From Lacisediminihabitans sp040549465 (lineage in GTDB: Bacteria > Actinomycetota > Actinomycetes > Actinomycetales > Microbacteriaceae): 64,000 bases of DNA. The DNA is taken from assembly GCF_040549465.1 (NCBI RefSeq), contig NZ_JBEPTL010000005.1, positions 124,001 to 188,000 of the forward strand, given 5' to 3'. The translations under genes were made by a program, and so were the position numbers. Below, one piece after another: positions 1 through 7,763 of the stretch (its first letter is position 1; each line of letters opens with the position of its first letter). The notes beneath the pieces were generated by a model. The model was given only the letters and a program-made list of their open reading frames with translations, did no database searches and was not told the DNA's origin.

Positions 1-1
1 G

Positions 2-598
2 GTCGACTCCGTGCTCGGCGGACCGTCGAGGGCGTTCGCCGATATCGGCTCGCACCTCTGCGACCTGGTCGAGTTCGTCACCGGTGATCGCATCACACGT
101 CTCACCTCGACCACTCGTACTTTCTTCTCATCCCGGGCGACCAGCACGGACATCACCACCGAGGATGCCGTGGCCATCGTCGTCGAGACCCGCGGCGGTG
201 CGATCGGCACGCTTCTGGTCTCGCAGGTCGCTCCTGGACGCAAGAACCGCCTGGCGATCGAGATCGCCGGCACCGCAGAGTCCATCGCCTTCGACCAGGA
301 GCAGCCGGAGAGCCTGTGGCTCGGGCGGCGTGAAGGGTCGCAACTGATCATGCGCGATGGTGCGTGCCTCAGCCCTGATGCTGCCCGGCTGTCTGTGCTG
401 CCGCCCGGACATCCGCTCGGCTACCAGGACGCGTTCACCGCCTTCGTGCAGGACAGCTATGCGGCCGTCGCGGGGGAGACCCCGGATGGCCTCCCGAGAT
501 TCGAGGACGGCGCACGAGCTGCCCGACTCACCGAGGCAGTACTGGAGTCGGCGGCCGAGGGTCGCTGGGTCGAATTAGAGGAGAACACGAATGACTGA
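2..598 (+). CDS. Gfo/Idh/MocA-family oxidoreductase, C-terminal part (5' end outside window)
   Basis: Only the last 198 residues are present; the reading frame is open to the window edge. The piece matches the C-terminal alpha/beta half of the Gfo/Idh/MocA family of NAD(P)-dependent sugar oxidoreductases: it starts at the conserved FADIGSH segment (about residues 13-19 here), where the sheet domain follows the Rossmann fold, and continues with family-like strands such as VVETRGGAIGTLLVSQ. The N-terminal dinucleotide-binding fold cannot be seen. Its stop overlaps the start of the next gene by 8 bases, so the two are almost certainly cotranscribed and translationally coupled. Pairing with a sugar isomerase/epimerase suggests polyol or keto-sugar catabolism, but the substrate cannot be told. 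Confidence 0.85.
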   Translation, partial: VDSVLGGPSRAFADIGSHLCDLVEFVTGDRITRLTSTTRTFFSSRATSTDITTEDAVAIVVETRGGAIGTLLVSQVAPGRKNRLAIEIAGTAESIAFDQEQPESLWLGRREGSQLIMRDGACLSPDAARLSVLPPGHPLGYQDAFTAFVQDSYAAVAGETPDGLPRFEDGARAARLTEAVLESAAEGRWVELEENTND

Positions 599-1607
599 AT
601 CCACCCACCCCGTCACCCTGTTCACCGGACAGTGGGCCGACCTGACGCTGGAGGAGGTCGCGAAGCACGCCAGCGAGTGGGGCTACGACGGCCTCGAGAT
701 CGCCTGCTCGGGCGAACACCTCGACGTCTGGCGTGCCGCCGAGGACGACGCCTATTTGCAGGGTCGCCTCGACATCCTCGATCGCTACGGACTGAAGGTC
801 TACGCGATCTCGAATCACCTCAAGGGTCAGGCGGTCTGCGACGACCCGATCGACTTCCGTCACCAGGCCATCGTCGGTTCCAAAGTCTGGGGTGACGGCG
901 ACGCGGAGGGGGTGCGCCAGCGCGCAGCCGAGGAGCTGAAGCTCACGGCTAAAGTCGCCCGCAGGCTCGGCGTTGACACCGTGGTCGGCTTCACCGGATC
1001 GAAGATCTGGCCCTACGTTGCCCAGTTCCCGCCGGTGCCCGCCGCGGTCATCGACGCGGGCTACCAGGACTTCGCCAACCGCTGGAACCCGATCCTCGAC
1101 GTCTTTGACGGCGAGGGCGTGCGGTTCGCCCACGAGGTGCACCCGAGTGAGATCGCCTACGACTACTGGAGTACCGTCAGGTCGCTCGAGGCTATCGACC
1201 ACCGCGAGGCCTTCGGCCTCAATTGGGACCCCAGCCACATGATGTGGCAGAACATCGACCCTGTCGGTTTCATCGTCGACTTCGCCGACCGCATCTACCA
1301 CGTCGACTGCAAGGACACCCGGATGCGTCCGCAGAACGGTCGCGCCGGCGTGCTCGGTTCGCATCTCCCCTGGGGTGACCCGAAACGCGGCTGGGACTTC
1401 GTCTCCACCGGTCACGGCGATGTGCCGTGGGAGGACTCGTTCCGGGCGCTCGAGTCGATCGGCTACACCGGTCCGATCTCGGTCGAGTGGGAGGACGCCG
1501 GCATGGATCGCCTGCACGGCGCAGCCGAGGCTGTGGGGTTCGTGCGCTCGCTGCTCTGGAAGCTACCGACGGTATCCTTCGACGCGGCATTCAGTAACCA
1601 GGACTGA
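591..1607 (+). CDS. Sugar phosphate isomerase/epimerase-like TIM-barrel protein
   Basis: The 338-residue product has the features of the xylose-isomerase-like TIM barrel (AP_endonuc_2 superfamily). Visible family segments are GYDGLEIACSG near residue 32, the metal-ligand strand NWDPSHMMW near 207, HVDCKDT near 234 and the closing VEWEDAGMD near 300; these carry the acidic and histidine residues that hold a divalent metal in relatives. Proteins of this type isomerise or epimerise keto-sugars or inositol intermediates. The ATG follows AGGAGAACACGA, a good ribosome binding site, and lies inside the end of the upstream oxidoreductase gene. The operon appears to end here; an 80-base gap with a new promoter follows. 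Substrate unknown. Confidence 0.85.
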   Translation: MTESTHPVTLFTGQWADLTLEEVAKHASEWGYDGLEIACSGEHLDVWRAAEDDAYLQGRLDILDRYGLKVYAISNHLKGQAVCDDPIDFRHQAIVGSKVWGDGDAEGVRQRAAEELKLTAKVARRLGVDTVVGFTGSKIWPYVAQFPPVPAAVIDAGYQDFANRWNPILDVFDGEGVRFAHEVHPSEIAYDYWSTVRSLEAIDHREAFGLNWDPSHMMWQNIDPVGFIVDFADRIYHVDCKDTRMRPQNGRAGVLGSHLPWGDPKRGWDFVSTGHGDVPWEDSFRALESIGYTGPISVEWEDAGMDRLHGAAEAVGFVRSLLWKLPTVSFDAAFSNQD

Positions 1608-1630
1608 TCCAGCCCTTTCTCCGGAAGGCC

Positions 1631-1688
1631 TTGACGGGGTTGTCATTCGTCATCTATTCTTATTCAATCGATTAGTTGATCAACTAAT
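1631..1688 (+). promoter_or_regulatory. Promoter and perfect 18-bp palindromic operator of the ArsR/AHSA1 pair
   Basis: TTGACG (1631-1636) and TATTCT (1655-1660) form a plausible -35/-10 pair with 18-base spacing. Just downstream, ATTAGTTGATCAACTAAT (1671-1688) is a perfect palindrome, AT-rich in a GC-rich genome, placed over the likely transcription start and 27 bases before the regulator's ATG. This is the expected position for an autoregulatory ArsR-family operator. Binding itself is inferred. Confidence 0.6.
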
Positions 1689-1714
1689 TGGTTGTCAATA
1701 AATCAGGAGCAGGG

Positions 1715-2062
1715 ATGACCATCGAATCGGGCGAGGACGATCAGCTCGATCGCGCATTCACCGCGCTCGGCGATGGCGTACGGCGGCAGATCGTCGCACG
1801 CCTCAGTCGGGGTCCGGCGACCGTCAACGAGCTCGCGGAACCATTCGCGATCAGTATTCAGGCGGTCTCGAAACACATCCAGGTACTCGAGCAGGCGGGA
1901 CTCGTCACGCGCACACGCGACGCCCAGCGCCGGCCGGTGCACCTGAATGCCGCGCGACTCGAAGCACTCACCGCGTGGATCGACCGCTACCGGTTGATCC
2001 ACGAACAGCAGTTTCGACGGCTGGACTCCCTGCTCGCCACACTGAAGGAGAAAGAGAAATGA
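1715..2062 (+). CDS. ArsR-family winged-helix transcriptional regulator (AHSA1-linked)
   Basis: A 115-residue winged-helix protein. The pattern RAFTALGDGVRRQIVARLSR, then the recognition helix segment ISIQAVSKHIQVLEQAGLV (about residues 45-65) and a beta wing, is that of ArsR-type repressors that lack metal-binding cysteines. I chose ATG at 1715 because GGAGCAGGG lies directly before it; a TTG start 27 bases upstream would run into the palindromic operator. The stop overlaps the next ATG by 4 bases. ArsR genes of this metal-independent type are commonly paired with an AHSA1/SRPBCC protein, as here; the inducing ligand is unknown. Confidence 0.88.
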   Translation: MTIESGEDDQLDRAFTALGDGVRRQIVARLSRGPATVNELAEPFAISIQAVSKHIQVLEQAGLVTRTRDAQRRPVHLNAARLEALTAWIDRYRLIHEQQFRRLDSLLATLKEKEK

Positions 2063-2538
2063 CTACCAACTCCGTAACAATCACCGCGCCGGAAGGCGTT
2101 CCCTTCATCGACATCGTGCGCGAGTTCGATGCTCCGATCTCGACCGTGTATCGCGCCTACTCCGAGTCTGATCTCGTGAAGCAGTGGCTCGGACCCCTGG
2201 GGTACGAGATGCAGATCGAGCGCTACGACGTTCGCACCGGCGGTGGATATCGTTACGTCCACATCAGCGATACGGGTGAGAAATACACGTTCAACGGAGT
2301 CTTCCACGTCGCGCGGGAGAACGATCTCATCATTCAGACCTTCGAATTCGAAGGCTTTCCCGACACCGTGAGCATCGAGTCGGCGCGCTTCGAAGACCTG
2401 GGCGACAATCGCTGCAGGGTCGTCGTGCACAGCGCCTATCCCAGCCTGGAGGCACGGGACGGCATGATCGCCAGCGACATGGAGAAGGGCGTGACGGAGG
2501 GTTATCAGCGTCTGGACGAGCTACTCACCACGCTGTGA
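2059..2538 (+). CDS. SRPBCC/AHSA1-domain protein
   Basis: A 159-residue single-domain protein with the START/SRPBCC helix-grip fold of the AHSA1 (activator of Hsp90 ATPase homolog 1-like) group: VREFDAPISTVYRAYSESD with the following WLGPLGYEM near residues 18-50, and a C-terminal long helix ending in GYQRLDELL. Such proteins bind hydrophobic ligands in a cavity; no catalytic function can be assigned. The ATG is embedded in the ATGA overlap with the upstream ArsR gene, so the two are translationally coupled and probably co-repressed by that regulator. Length is normal for the family. Confidence 0.85.
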   Translation: MTTNSVTITAPEGVPFIDIVREFDAPISTVYRAYSESDLVKQWLGPLGYEMQIERYDVRTGGGYRYVHISDTGEKYTFNGVFHVARENDLIIQTFEFEGFPDTVSIESARFEDLGDNRCRVVVHSAYPSLEARDGMIASDMEKGVTEGYQRLDELLTTL

Positions 2539-2573
2539 CCCGCGGTCGACGCTCCGGCTATCGCGTTCATCCG

Positions 2574-2592
2574 CGTGCCAAATGAAGGAGAT
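2574..2592. repeat. Solo arm of the GTGCCAAATGAAGGAGAT inverted-repeat family (family B)
   Basis: The 18 bases GTGCCAAATGAAGGAGAT here recur exactly at 18451-18468, where they form one arm of a complete inverted repeat. At this site I could not find the matching second arm within 100 bases on either side. It lies in the 82-base gap between two convergent genes, so it may be the remnant of a full element. Confidence 0.6.
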
Positions 2593-2620
2593 ACCCTCCG
2601 CCGGGGCGCCGTGTTACGCG

Positions 2621-3358
2621 TCAGCCCGGTGCGAGCACGCAGAACTCGTTGCCTTCGATGTCGGTGAGTACCATCCATGGCACATCGCCCTGGCCGATGT
2701 CGGCGTCGGTAGCGCCGAGCGCTCGTAACCGGGCACCCTCAGCCGCCTGGTCGTCGCCAGGGTACGGCCTCACGTCGAGATGGACGCGTGTGCGCACGGC
2801 TTCCACATCGGGCGCGCGAAGGAACTCCAGATACGGCCCGACGCCCGTGGCCGAGCGCAGTCTTGCGTGATCATCGGTCACCTCGTGGAGGGTCCAATCC
2901 ATCGCCTGGTTCCAGAACCGGGCCATGGCTCGCGGATCTGCGCAGTCGACCACCACCGCGGCGATCGGCCCGGTGTCCTGGTAGATCGCTCGAGGCTCCA
3001 GCACGCAGAACATGTTGCCCTCCGGATCGGCCATGACCGTCCATGGCACGTCGCCCTTGGCCGCTTCGGCGGATGTCGCACCGAGCTCCCCCAGGCGCGC
3101 CACCAGTTCCGCCTGATGAGCGGCAGAGGTGGTGGCGAGCTCGATGTGCGCGCGATATTCCACTGTTTCGGGGTCCGGGACTGAGACGACATCGATGCAG
3201 ACGGCAACAGGGTTCGGCATGACGAATCCCCGGGGCTCGACGTTGGTCACACCGGGGCCCTCGCTGGAAACGCCCCAGTCGAGAGCCTCCGCCCAAAACC
3301 GGCCGAGTGCTGAGTCATCGCGAGCCTTGAAGTTCACCTGAACGAGTCGCAGCGCCAT
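2621..3358 (-). CDS. VOC-family (glyoxalase/bleomycin-resistance-like) protein with two domains
   Basis: The 245-residue product has two tandem vicinal-oxygen-chelate domains, about residues 1-122 and 125-245. Both end in the same motif, DPEGNMFCVLEP in the first and DIEGNEFCVLAP in the second, which shows internal duplication. VOC proteins include dioxygenases, isomerases and resistance proteins; the usual metal-binding His/Glu set is not obvious here, so it may be a non-enzymatic or divergent glyoxalase-like protein (the actinobacterial Glyoxalase_6 type is the closest impression). The gene is alone on the minus strand and converges on the AHSA1 gene. Start chosen at the ATG beginning MALRLVQVNF. 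Confidence 0.8.
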   Translation of the reverse strand: MALRLVQVNFKARDDSALGRFWAEALDWGVSSEGPGVTNVEPRGFVMPNPVAVCIDVVSVPDPETVEYRAHIELATTSAAHQAELVARLGELGATSAEAAKGDVPWTVMADPEGNMFCVLEPRAIYQDTGPIAAVVVDCADPRAMARFWNQAMDWTLHEVTDDHARLRSATGVGPYLEFLRAPDVEAVRTRVHLDVRPYPGDDQAAEGARLRALGATDADIGQGDVPWMVLTDIEGNEFCVLAPG

Positions 3359-3405
3359 GGCGCCCGATCCTAATCCTGGGTAACGCCCGAGAGGGGAGAA
3401 ACGCT

Positions 3406-3933
3406 CTAGTTGCCTGTGGGTGTTCCCGTCGGCGGGGTTCTGCCTCCACCGCCGAAGCCGCCGACTGTCGCACCCTCGGAGACGGATGTCGCCGCGACAT
3501 CCCCGTTCGCATCAGCCTTACCCACGACAGCGACCCTGTCACCCTTCGCCAGGTCGTCGACGGTGCTTTTCTCGGTCTTCGAGACTGCGGTGTCTGAGCC
3601 GGTCGTGACTTTCAGGGTGGAACCGTCGGTGAGCTTGAGCGTGATGGAGTCGCCTTCGATCGACTCGATGGTGCCGGAGGTGAAGTTTGCCCTGGCGGCC
3701 TGGGCGGTTCCGCCGCCTGCAGCTCCGCCACGGAATCCGGCCGGACCGCCCGCCTGGTTGGCGCTTGCGGTGTTGTGCCCGATGAGGATGCCGCCAAAAA
3801 GGCCGATGGCCAATGCGGCGACCACGCCGAGCAGAGGAGTGATCCACCGTTTGCGGCCGGCCTTCTTGATCGGGGTTGTCGGAGCCCCCGCGGGCTCGCT
3901 CGAATCGACGGGAGTGGGGTTCTGGTCGGTCAT
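3406..3933 (-). CDS. Membrane-anchored DUF5666-like protein
   Basis: A 175-residue protein: a Pro/Thr-rich cytoplasmic start, one membrane helix at about residues 32-52 (LLGVVAALAIGLFGGILIG), then an exported Gly/Ala-rich stretch and a small beta domain with the pattern GTIESIEGDSITLKLTDGST, typical of DUF5666-like OB/beta-barrel domains. The tail is glycine-rich (GGFGGGGRTPPTG) and resembles the tail of the adaptor protein three genes upstream. A good site, AGGAGAGAG, precedes the ATG. It is the last gene of a minus-strand operon with a MacB-type transporter, 20 bases after the permease, so it may be an accessory envelope protein of that exporter. Function unknown. Confidence 0.75.
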   Translation of the reverse strand: MTDQNPTPVDSSEPAGAPTTPIKKAGRKRWITPLLGVVAALAIGLFGGILIGHNTASANQAGGPAGFRGGAAGGGTAQAARANFTSGTIESIEGDSITLKLTDGSTLKVTTGSDTAVSKTEKSTVDDLAKGDRVAVVGKADANGDVAATSVSEGATVGGFGGGGRTPPTGTPTGN

Positions 3934-3953
3934 GATGTCTCTCTCCTGGATGG

Positions 3954-5192
3954 TCAGATGGCTCGAAGAGCCTGGATGGGACGCATGGCTGCCGCGCGAG
4001 CCGCCGGATACACGCCGAAGAACACGCCGATCGCCACGGAGACGCCGAGGGCGAGCGGTATGGAGTAGCCGATGATCACCGGCTGGGTGCCGTTGATCTC
4101 GTACCGTGCACCGACCAGCGCCACGACGATGCCGAGCACACCGCCGATGAGAGTGAGGGTGGCAGCCTCGGCGAGGAAATGGCCGAGGATCGCGCCCCGA
4201 GTCGCGCCGAGAGCCTTCCGGATGCCGATCTCACGGGTGCGTTCGGTGACGGTCACGAGCATGACGTTGGTCACCCCGATACCACCGACCAGCAGGCTGA
4301 TCGCGGCGACGGCTCCCAGCAGCACAGTGAAACTCGTGGCGCTCGCCGCGGCCGTCTCCAGCAGGGAACTCTGGTTGGTGATCGTGTAGGGCAGGTTCGT
4401 GGTGTCGGTGACTCCGAGCAACTGGTTGAGCATCACGCCGACCTCCCCCTCCGCAGCGGAGACCGAGTCGGAATCCGTCGCCTCGACGGTCAGTGTGCTC
4501 ACCGCGCCGTAGCCGGTGTAGGACTTCTGCACGCGCGTGAGAGGGGCGATCACCACCGTGTTCGGGTCGTTGAATCCGGCGCTGCTCTGGGTGGCGAGGA
4601 TGCCGACCACGGTGAATGGCGTTCCATCGACAGAGACCTGCTGACCGAGCGCCGACCCGGTGGGGTAGAGGGTCGTCGCCAGTTCGGAACCGATCACCGC
4701 CACCTTGGCCGAGGTGGTGACATCCGCTGCGGTGAAGGCGCTGCCCGAGGCCACCTTCGCCGTCGAGACGTCGAAGTAGCCCGCTGTGCTCCCGATCACC
4801 GAGATGTTCTCGGAGGATGTGGTGGATGACGAGATCGTGAGGCTCGTCGTCACCTGGGGTACGACCTCCTTCACGTGGCCGAGCCCGGCGCTCGCCAGCT
4901 GGTCGCTCAGCGTCGTGGTGATCGTCTTGACGCTTGTCGCTGTCGCGGTGCTGTCGGCCGCCTGGGTGCCGCCACCGGCGCCGCTGCCGCCGCCGCTCGG
5001 TCGCACTGTGATGGTGTTGGTTCCGAGAGTGCTGATCGCGTTCTGCACGGTCTGGGCTGATCCGTTGCCGACCGCCAACAGCAGGATGACGGATGCGACG
5101 CCGATCATCACGCCGAGCAGGGTCAGGATCGACCGCAGTTTGTTGGCCGTGAGGCCCCGCATCGCTGAGCGCAGGATCTCGAAGACGCTCAT
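3954..5192 (-). CDS. MacB/FtsX-type ABC transporter permease
   Basis: The 412-residue product has the MacB layout: one N-terminal membrane helix (LTLLGVMIGVASVILLLAVG, about residues 23-42), a large exported MacB_PCD domain, and three C-terminal helices from about residue 285 containing the FtsX segment GGIGVTNVMLVTVTERTREIGIRKALGA. Such permeases do not carry substrate through the membrane like classical exporters but work as mechanotransmitters with an adaptor. The gene overlaps the upstream ATPase gene by 4 bases and is followed by the DUF5666-like gene. The exported domain has a Gly/Ala/Thr-rich low-complexity insert near residues 66-90. Cargo unknown; peptide or antimicrobial export is typical of the family. 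Confidence 0.92.
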   Translation of the reverse strand: MSVFEILRSAMRGLTANKLRSILTLLGVMIGVASVILLLAVGNGSAQTVQNAISTLGTNTITVRPSGGGSGAGGGTQAADSTATATSVKTITTTLSDQLASAGLGHVKEVVPQVTTSLTISSSTTSSENISVIGSTAGYFDVSTAKVASGSAFTAADVTTSAKVAVIGSELATTLYPTGSALGQQVSVDGTPFTVVGILATQSSAGFNDPNTVVIAPLTRVQKSYTGYGAVSTLTVEATDSDSVSAAEGEVGVMLNQLLGVTDTTNLPYTITNQSSLLETAAASATSFTVLLGAVAAISLLVGGIGVTNVMLVTVTERTREIGIRKALGATRGAILGHFLAEAATLTLIGGVLGIVVALVGARYEINGTQPVIIGYSIPLALGVSVAIGVFFGVYPAARAAAMRPIQALRAI

Positions 5193-5932
5193 CGCGCGGC
5201 CGCCTCGTTGAGTCGGTCGGTCACGATAAGGCCGTCGCGGATGGTGAGCACACGACGCGCGCGCTCCGCGACGTTCTCCTCATGCGTGATGATGACGATG
5301 GTGCGACCCTGGGCTGCGAGATGATCGAAGATCGACAGGATCTCCTCGGTCGACGCGCTGTCGAGGTTTCCTGTCGGTTCGTCGGCGAGCAGCAGGGTCG
5401 GCGAGGTCACGAGCGCCCTGGCGATCGCCACTCTTTGCTGCTGGCCGCCGGAGAGTTGTTGGGGTTGGTGGTCGGCGCGGTCCCCGAGTCCCACCATGTC
5501 TAGCGCCTCCATGGCACGTCGGTGTCGTTCGATTCGCCCCACCCCGCCATAGCTCAGAGGAAGCTCGACGTTGGCAAGGGCCGACATCCGTGGCACCAGG
5601 TTGAAGCTCTGAAACACAAAGCCGATCTCCCGGTTGCGCACCCTCGCGAGCTCTTTCTCGGTGAGCTCGCTCACACTGTGGCCGGCCAGCTCGTAGACGC
5701 CCTCCGAGGCGATGTCGAGGCATCCGAGCAGATTCATGAGCGTCGACTTGCCGGAGCCCGAGGGACCCATGATCGCGAGGTAGTCGCCGGATGCCACGGA
5801 GAGATCGATCCCTCGAAGTGCGAATACCGCCGCCTCCCCGTCGCCGTAGACCTGGTGGATGCCGTCGAGCCGCAGCACGGGTGGTGCATCGTCGGCCAGC
5901 GGAACGGCCGCGGTCGCCGTCTCGATGCTCAT
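5189..5932 (-). CDS. MacB/LolD-type ABC transporter ATP-binding protein
   Basis: A 247-residue nucleotide-binding subunit with Walker A GPSGSGKST (residues 56-64), the Q-loop segment FVFQSFNLVPRMSALANVELP, signature LSGGQQQRVAIARAL near 158, Walker B LLLADEPTGNLDS near 178, and a switch histidine in VIITHEE. The sequence order and the NLDS motif are typical of the MacB/LolD/FtsE group. It overlaps both the adaptor gene upstream and the permease gene downstream by ATGA, so the three are one translationally coupled unit. It energises the neighbouring MacB-like permease. Confidence 0.95.
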   Translation of the reverse strand: MSIETATAAVPLADDAPPVLRLDGIHQVYGDGEAAVFALRGIDLSVASGDYLAIMGPSGSGKSTLMNLLGCLDIASEGVYELAGHSVSELTEKELARVRNREIGFVFQSFNLVPRMSALANVELPLSYGGVGRIERHRRAMEALDMVGLGDRADHQPQQLSGGQQQRVAIARALVTSPTLLLADEPTGNLDSASTEEILSIFDHLAAQGRTIVIITHEENVAERARRVLTIRDGLIVTDRLNEAAAR

Positions 5933-6861
5933 CGGTTGCCGCCGGCCGGGGTGCCGAGGGTGGGAGCGGTTCCACGGTTCGTGAAGCTGCTACCTCCTCC
6001 ACCGAACCCGCCTCTGGTGCCGGTACCGGTTCCGGTACCCGTTCCGGTTCCGGTACCCGTCGTCGCGGCGACAGTGCCGATGACGACGGTCTGGCCGAGC
6101 TTCAGGCCCGACGTCACCTCGGTTCCTGTGTCGCCGACGACTCCGAGCTTCACCGTCTTCGTCGAGGTCGTGCCGGAGGCCGAGACCACCTTCACCGTCG
6201 AGGTGCCGTCGGCCGCAGTCGTGATGGCCGCCGTTGGAACGTAGAGGGAATCAGCCGCGGAGCTGGCGCTGGTGATCGTGACGTCGGCTGTCTGCCCGAG
6301 GCGCAGGCCCTTCGGGATCGCGTCGAGCGTGATGGTCGTCGCATAGGTCACGACGGAGTTGCTGGCCGTGGCGACCGGGGAGATTGCGGTGACCTTGGCC
6401 GTCGCCGTCGTGCCGGCAAGTGCCGGGAAGGTGACGGATGCCACCTGACCGACCGTCACCGAGGCGATGTCCGCCTCCGCGATGTTGGCCGTCATCGTCA
6501 TGGCCGACACGGCGTTGCTCAGCGTCGTGTTTGCCTTGGCGAGCGCCTTCGACAGGTCGGCAGTGTCGAGGGTTCCGAGCACGTCACCCGCCGTCACCGT
6601 CGCGCCGAGCGAGGTGTTAACGGTGGCGATCGTTCCGGCCACTGAGAAGTTGGCATCGACGTCGCTGAGGGCCGCGATCGCTCCGCTGGCCGTGATGCTG
6701 CTCGAGACCGTGCCCTGCTGCACCGTTGAGGTGAGTTGGCTCGCGGAGGCGCTGTTGTTCGAAGCGAAGGGGTCGGCGATCAGGAAATAGCCGCCGACCA
6801 CGGCTCCGACGGCCACGACGCCCAGAATGCTGTTGACCATGACCGGTCGGGATATCTTCAT
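5929..6861 (-). CDS. MacA/HlyD-type membrane-fusion (efflux adaptor) protein
   Basis: About 310 residues: N-terminal membrane helix (VNSILGVVAVGAVVGGYFLI, about 8-27), a lipoyl/barrel-sandwich half (GTVSSSITASGAIAALSDVDA and later VNTSLGATVTAGDVLGTL), then beta-barrel segments and a C-terminal tail of repeated Gly-Thr and Gly-rich sequence. The coiled-coil hairpin usual in Gram-negative MacA is very short, as expected for a one-membrane cell. I chose the internal ATG at 6861 (MKISRPVMV) because the 32 residues upstream in frame look non-coding and the hydrophobic segment then sits at the N-terminus; a start at 6957 is possible. First gene of the macAB-like operon and divergent from the two-component system at 7005. 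Confidence 0.85.
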   Translation of the reverse strand: MKISRPVMVNSILGVVAVGAVVGGYFLIADPFASNNSASASQLTSTVQQGTVSSSITASGAIAALSDVDANFSVAGTIATVNTSLGATVTAGDVLGTLDTADLSKALAKANTTLSNAVSAMTMTANIAEADIASVTVGQVASVTFPALAGTTATAKVTAISPVATASNSVVTYATTITLDAIPKGLRLGQTADVTITSASSAADSLYVPTAAITTAADGTSTVKVVSASGTTSTKTVKLGVVGDTGTEVTSGLKLGQTVVIGTVAATTGTGTGTGTGTGTGTRGGFGGGGSSFTNRGTAPTLGTPAGGNR

Positions 6862-7004
6862 GTTTCGAAGGTGCCCATCGAAGCTATGCAAATCGTAAGG
6901 ACGGGCAATGGGCAGCCCCAGAGTTCTGGCCACTCCGCGAGCGCTCAGGCAAGCCATGGGCGAAACATAGGTTTCTCATAGAAAACTCGCGATAGTTGTT
7001 AACT

Positions 7005-7763
7005 GTGAACGCAGACACCCGCACAAGCTCCCCGGCCTCGACCGCGGGCCCGAAACTCCGCCGTGCCGACGGCTCGCCGGTGCGGGTCGTCGTGGTCGAC
7101 GACGAGGCGACTCTGAGTGACCTGCTCAGCATGGCGCTTCGCTATGAGGGCTGGGAGGTGCGCACGGCGGCCGAGGGGCGTGCGGCAATCGGCCTCATCC
7201 GTGAGTTCCAACCGGATGTCGTCGTGCTCGACGTAATGCTGCCTGATATCGACGGCCTGCAGGTGCTCAAGCGGCTACGCGCGGACGGGCAGGACACCCC
7301 CATCCTCTTCCTCACCGCGAAGGACGCACTCGACGACCGGATCGCCGGGCTCACCGCCGGCGGCGACGACTACGTCACCAAGCCGTTCAGCCTCGAGGAG
7401 CTCGTGGCGCGTCTTCGCGGTCTCATCCGCCGGTCATCCATCGTGATCGCCGATTCCAGCGATCCGCTGCTGCGCGTCGGAGACCTCGTGCTCGACGAGG
7501 AGAGCTATGAGGTGCGCCGCGAGGGCCGCCTCATCGAGCTCACCGCCACCGAGTTCGAACTGCTGCGCTTTCTGATGCGCAACCCGCGACGCGTCATGAG
7601 CAAGGCGCAGATTCTCGACCGCGTCTGGAGCTACGACTTCGGCGGCCGCTCCAGCATCGTCGAGATCTACATCTCCTACCTCCGCAAGAAGATCGATGCC
7701 GGAGCCGAGGCGATGATCCACACCGTGCGCGGCGTCGGCTACATGATCAAGGCGACCGGATGA
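7005..7763 (+). CDS. OmpR/PhoB-family response regulator
   Basis: A 252-residue two-domain regulator. The receiver domain (about residues 24-140) shows the acidic pair in VVVVDDEATLS, phosphoacceptor Asp76 in VVVLDVMLPD, the Thr of FLTAK and the Lys of YVTKPF. The C-terminal winged helix contains TATEFELLRFLMRNPRRVMSK and the last-strand hallmark TVRGVGYMI. GTG at 7005 is preferred; a TTG at 6996 in the same frame is the alternative. No ribosome binding site is visible, and GATAGT at 6991-6996 could be a -10 box for a leaderless transcript. It overlaps the sensor kinase gene by 4 bases, and its divergent position suggests control of the macAB-like export operon. Confidence 0.93.
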   Translation: MNADTRTSSPASTAGPKLRRADGSPVRVVVVDDEATLSDLLSMALRYEGWEVRTAAEGRAAIGLIREFQPDVVVLDVMLPDIDGLQVLKRLRADGQDTPILFLTAKDALDDRIAGLTAGGDDYVTKPFSLEELVARLRGLIRRSSIVIADSSDPLLRVGDLVLDEESYEVRREGRLIELTATEFELLRFLMRNPRRVMSKAQILDRVWSYDFGGRSSIVEIYISYLRKKIDAGAEAMIHTVRGVGYMIKATG

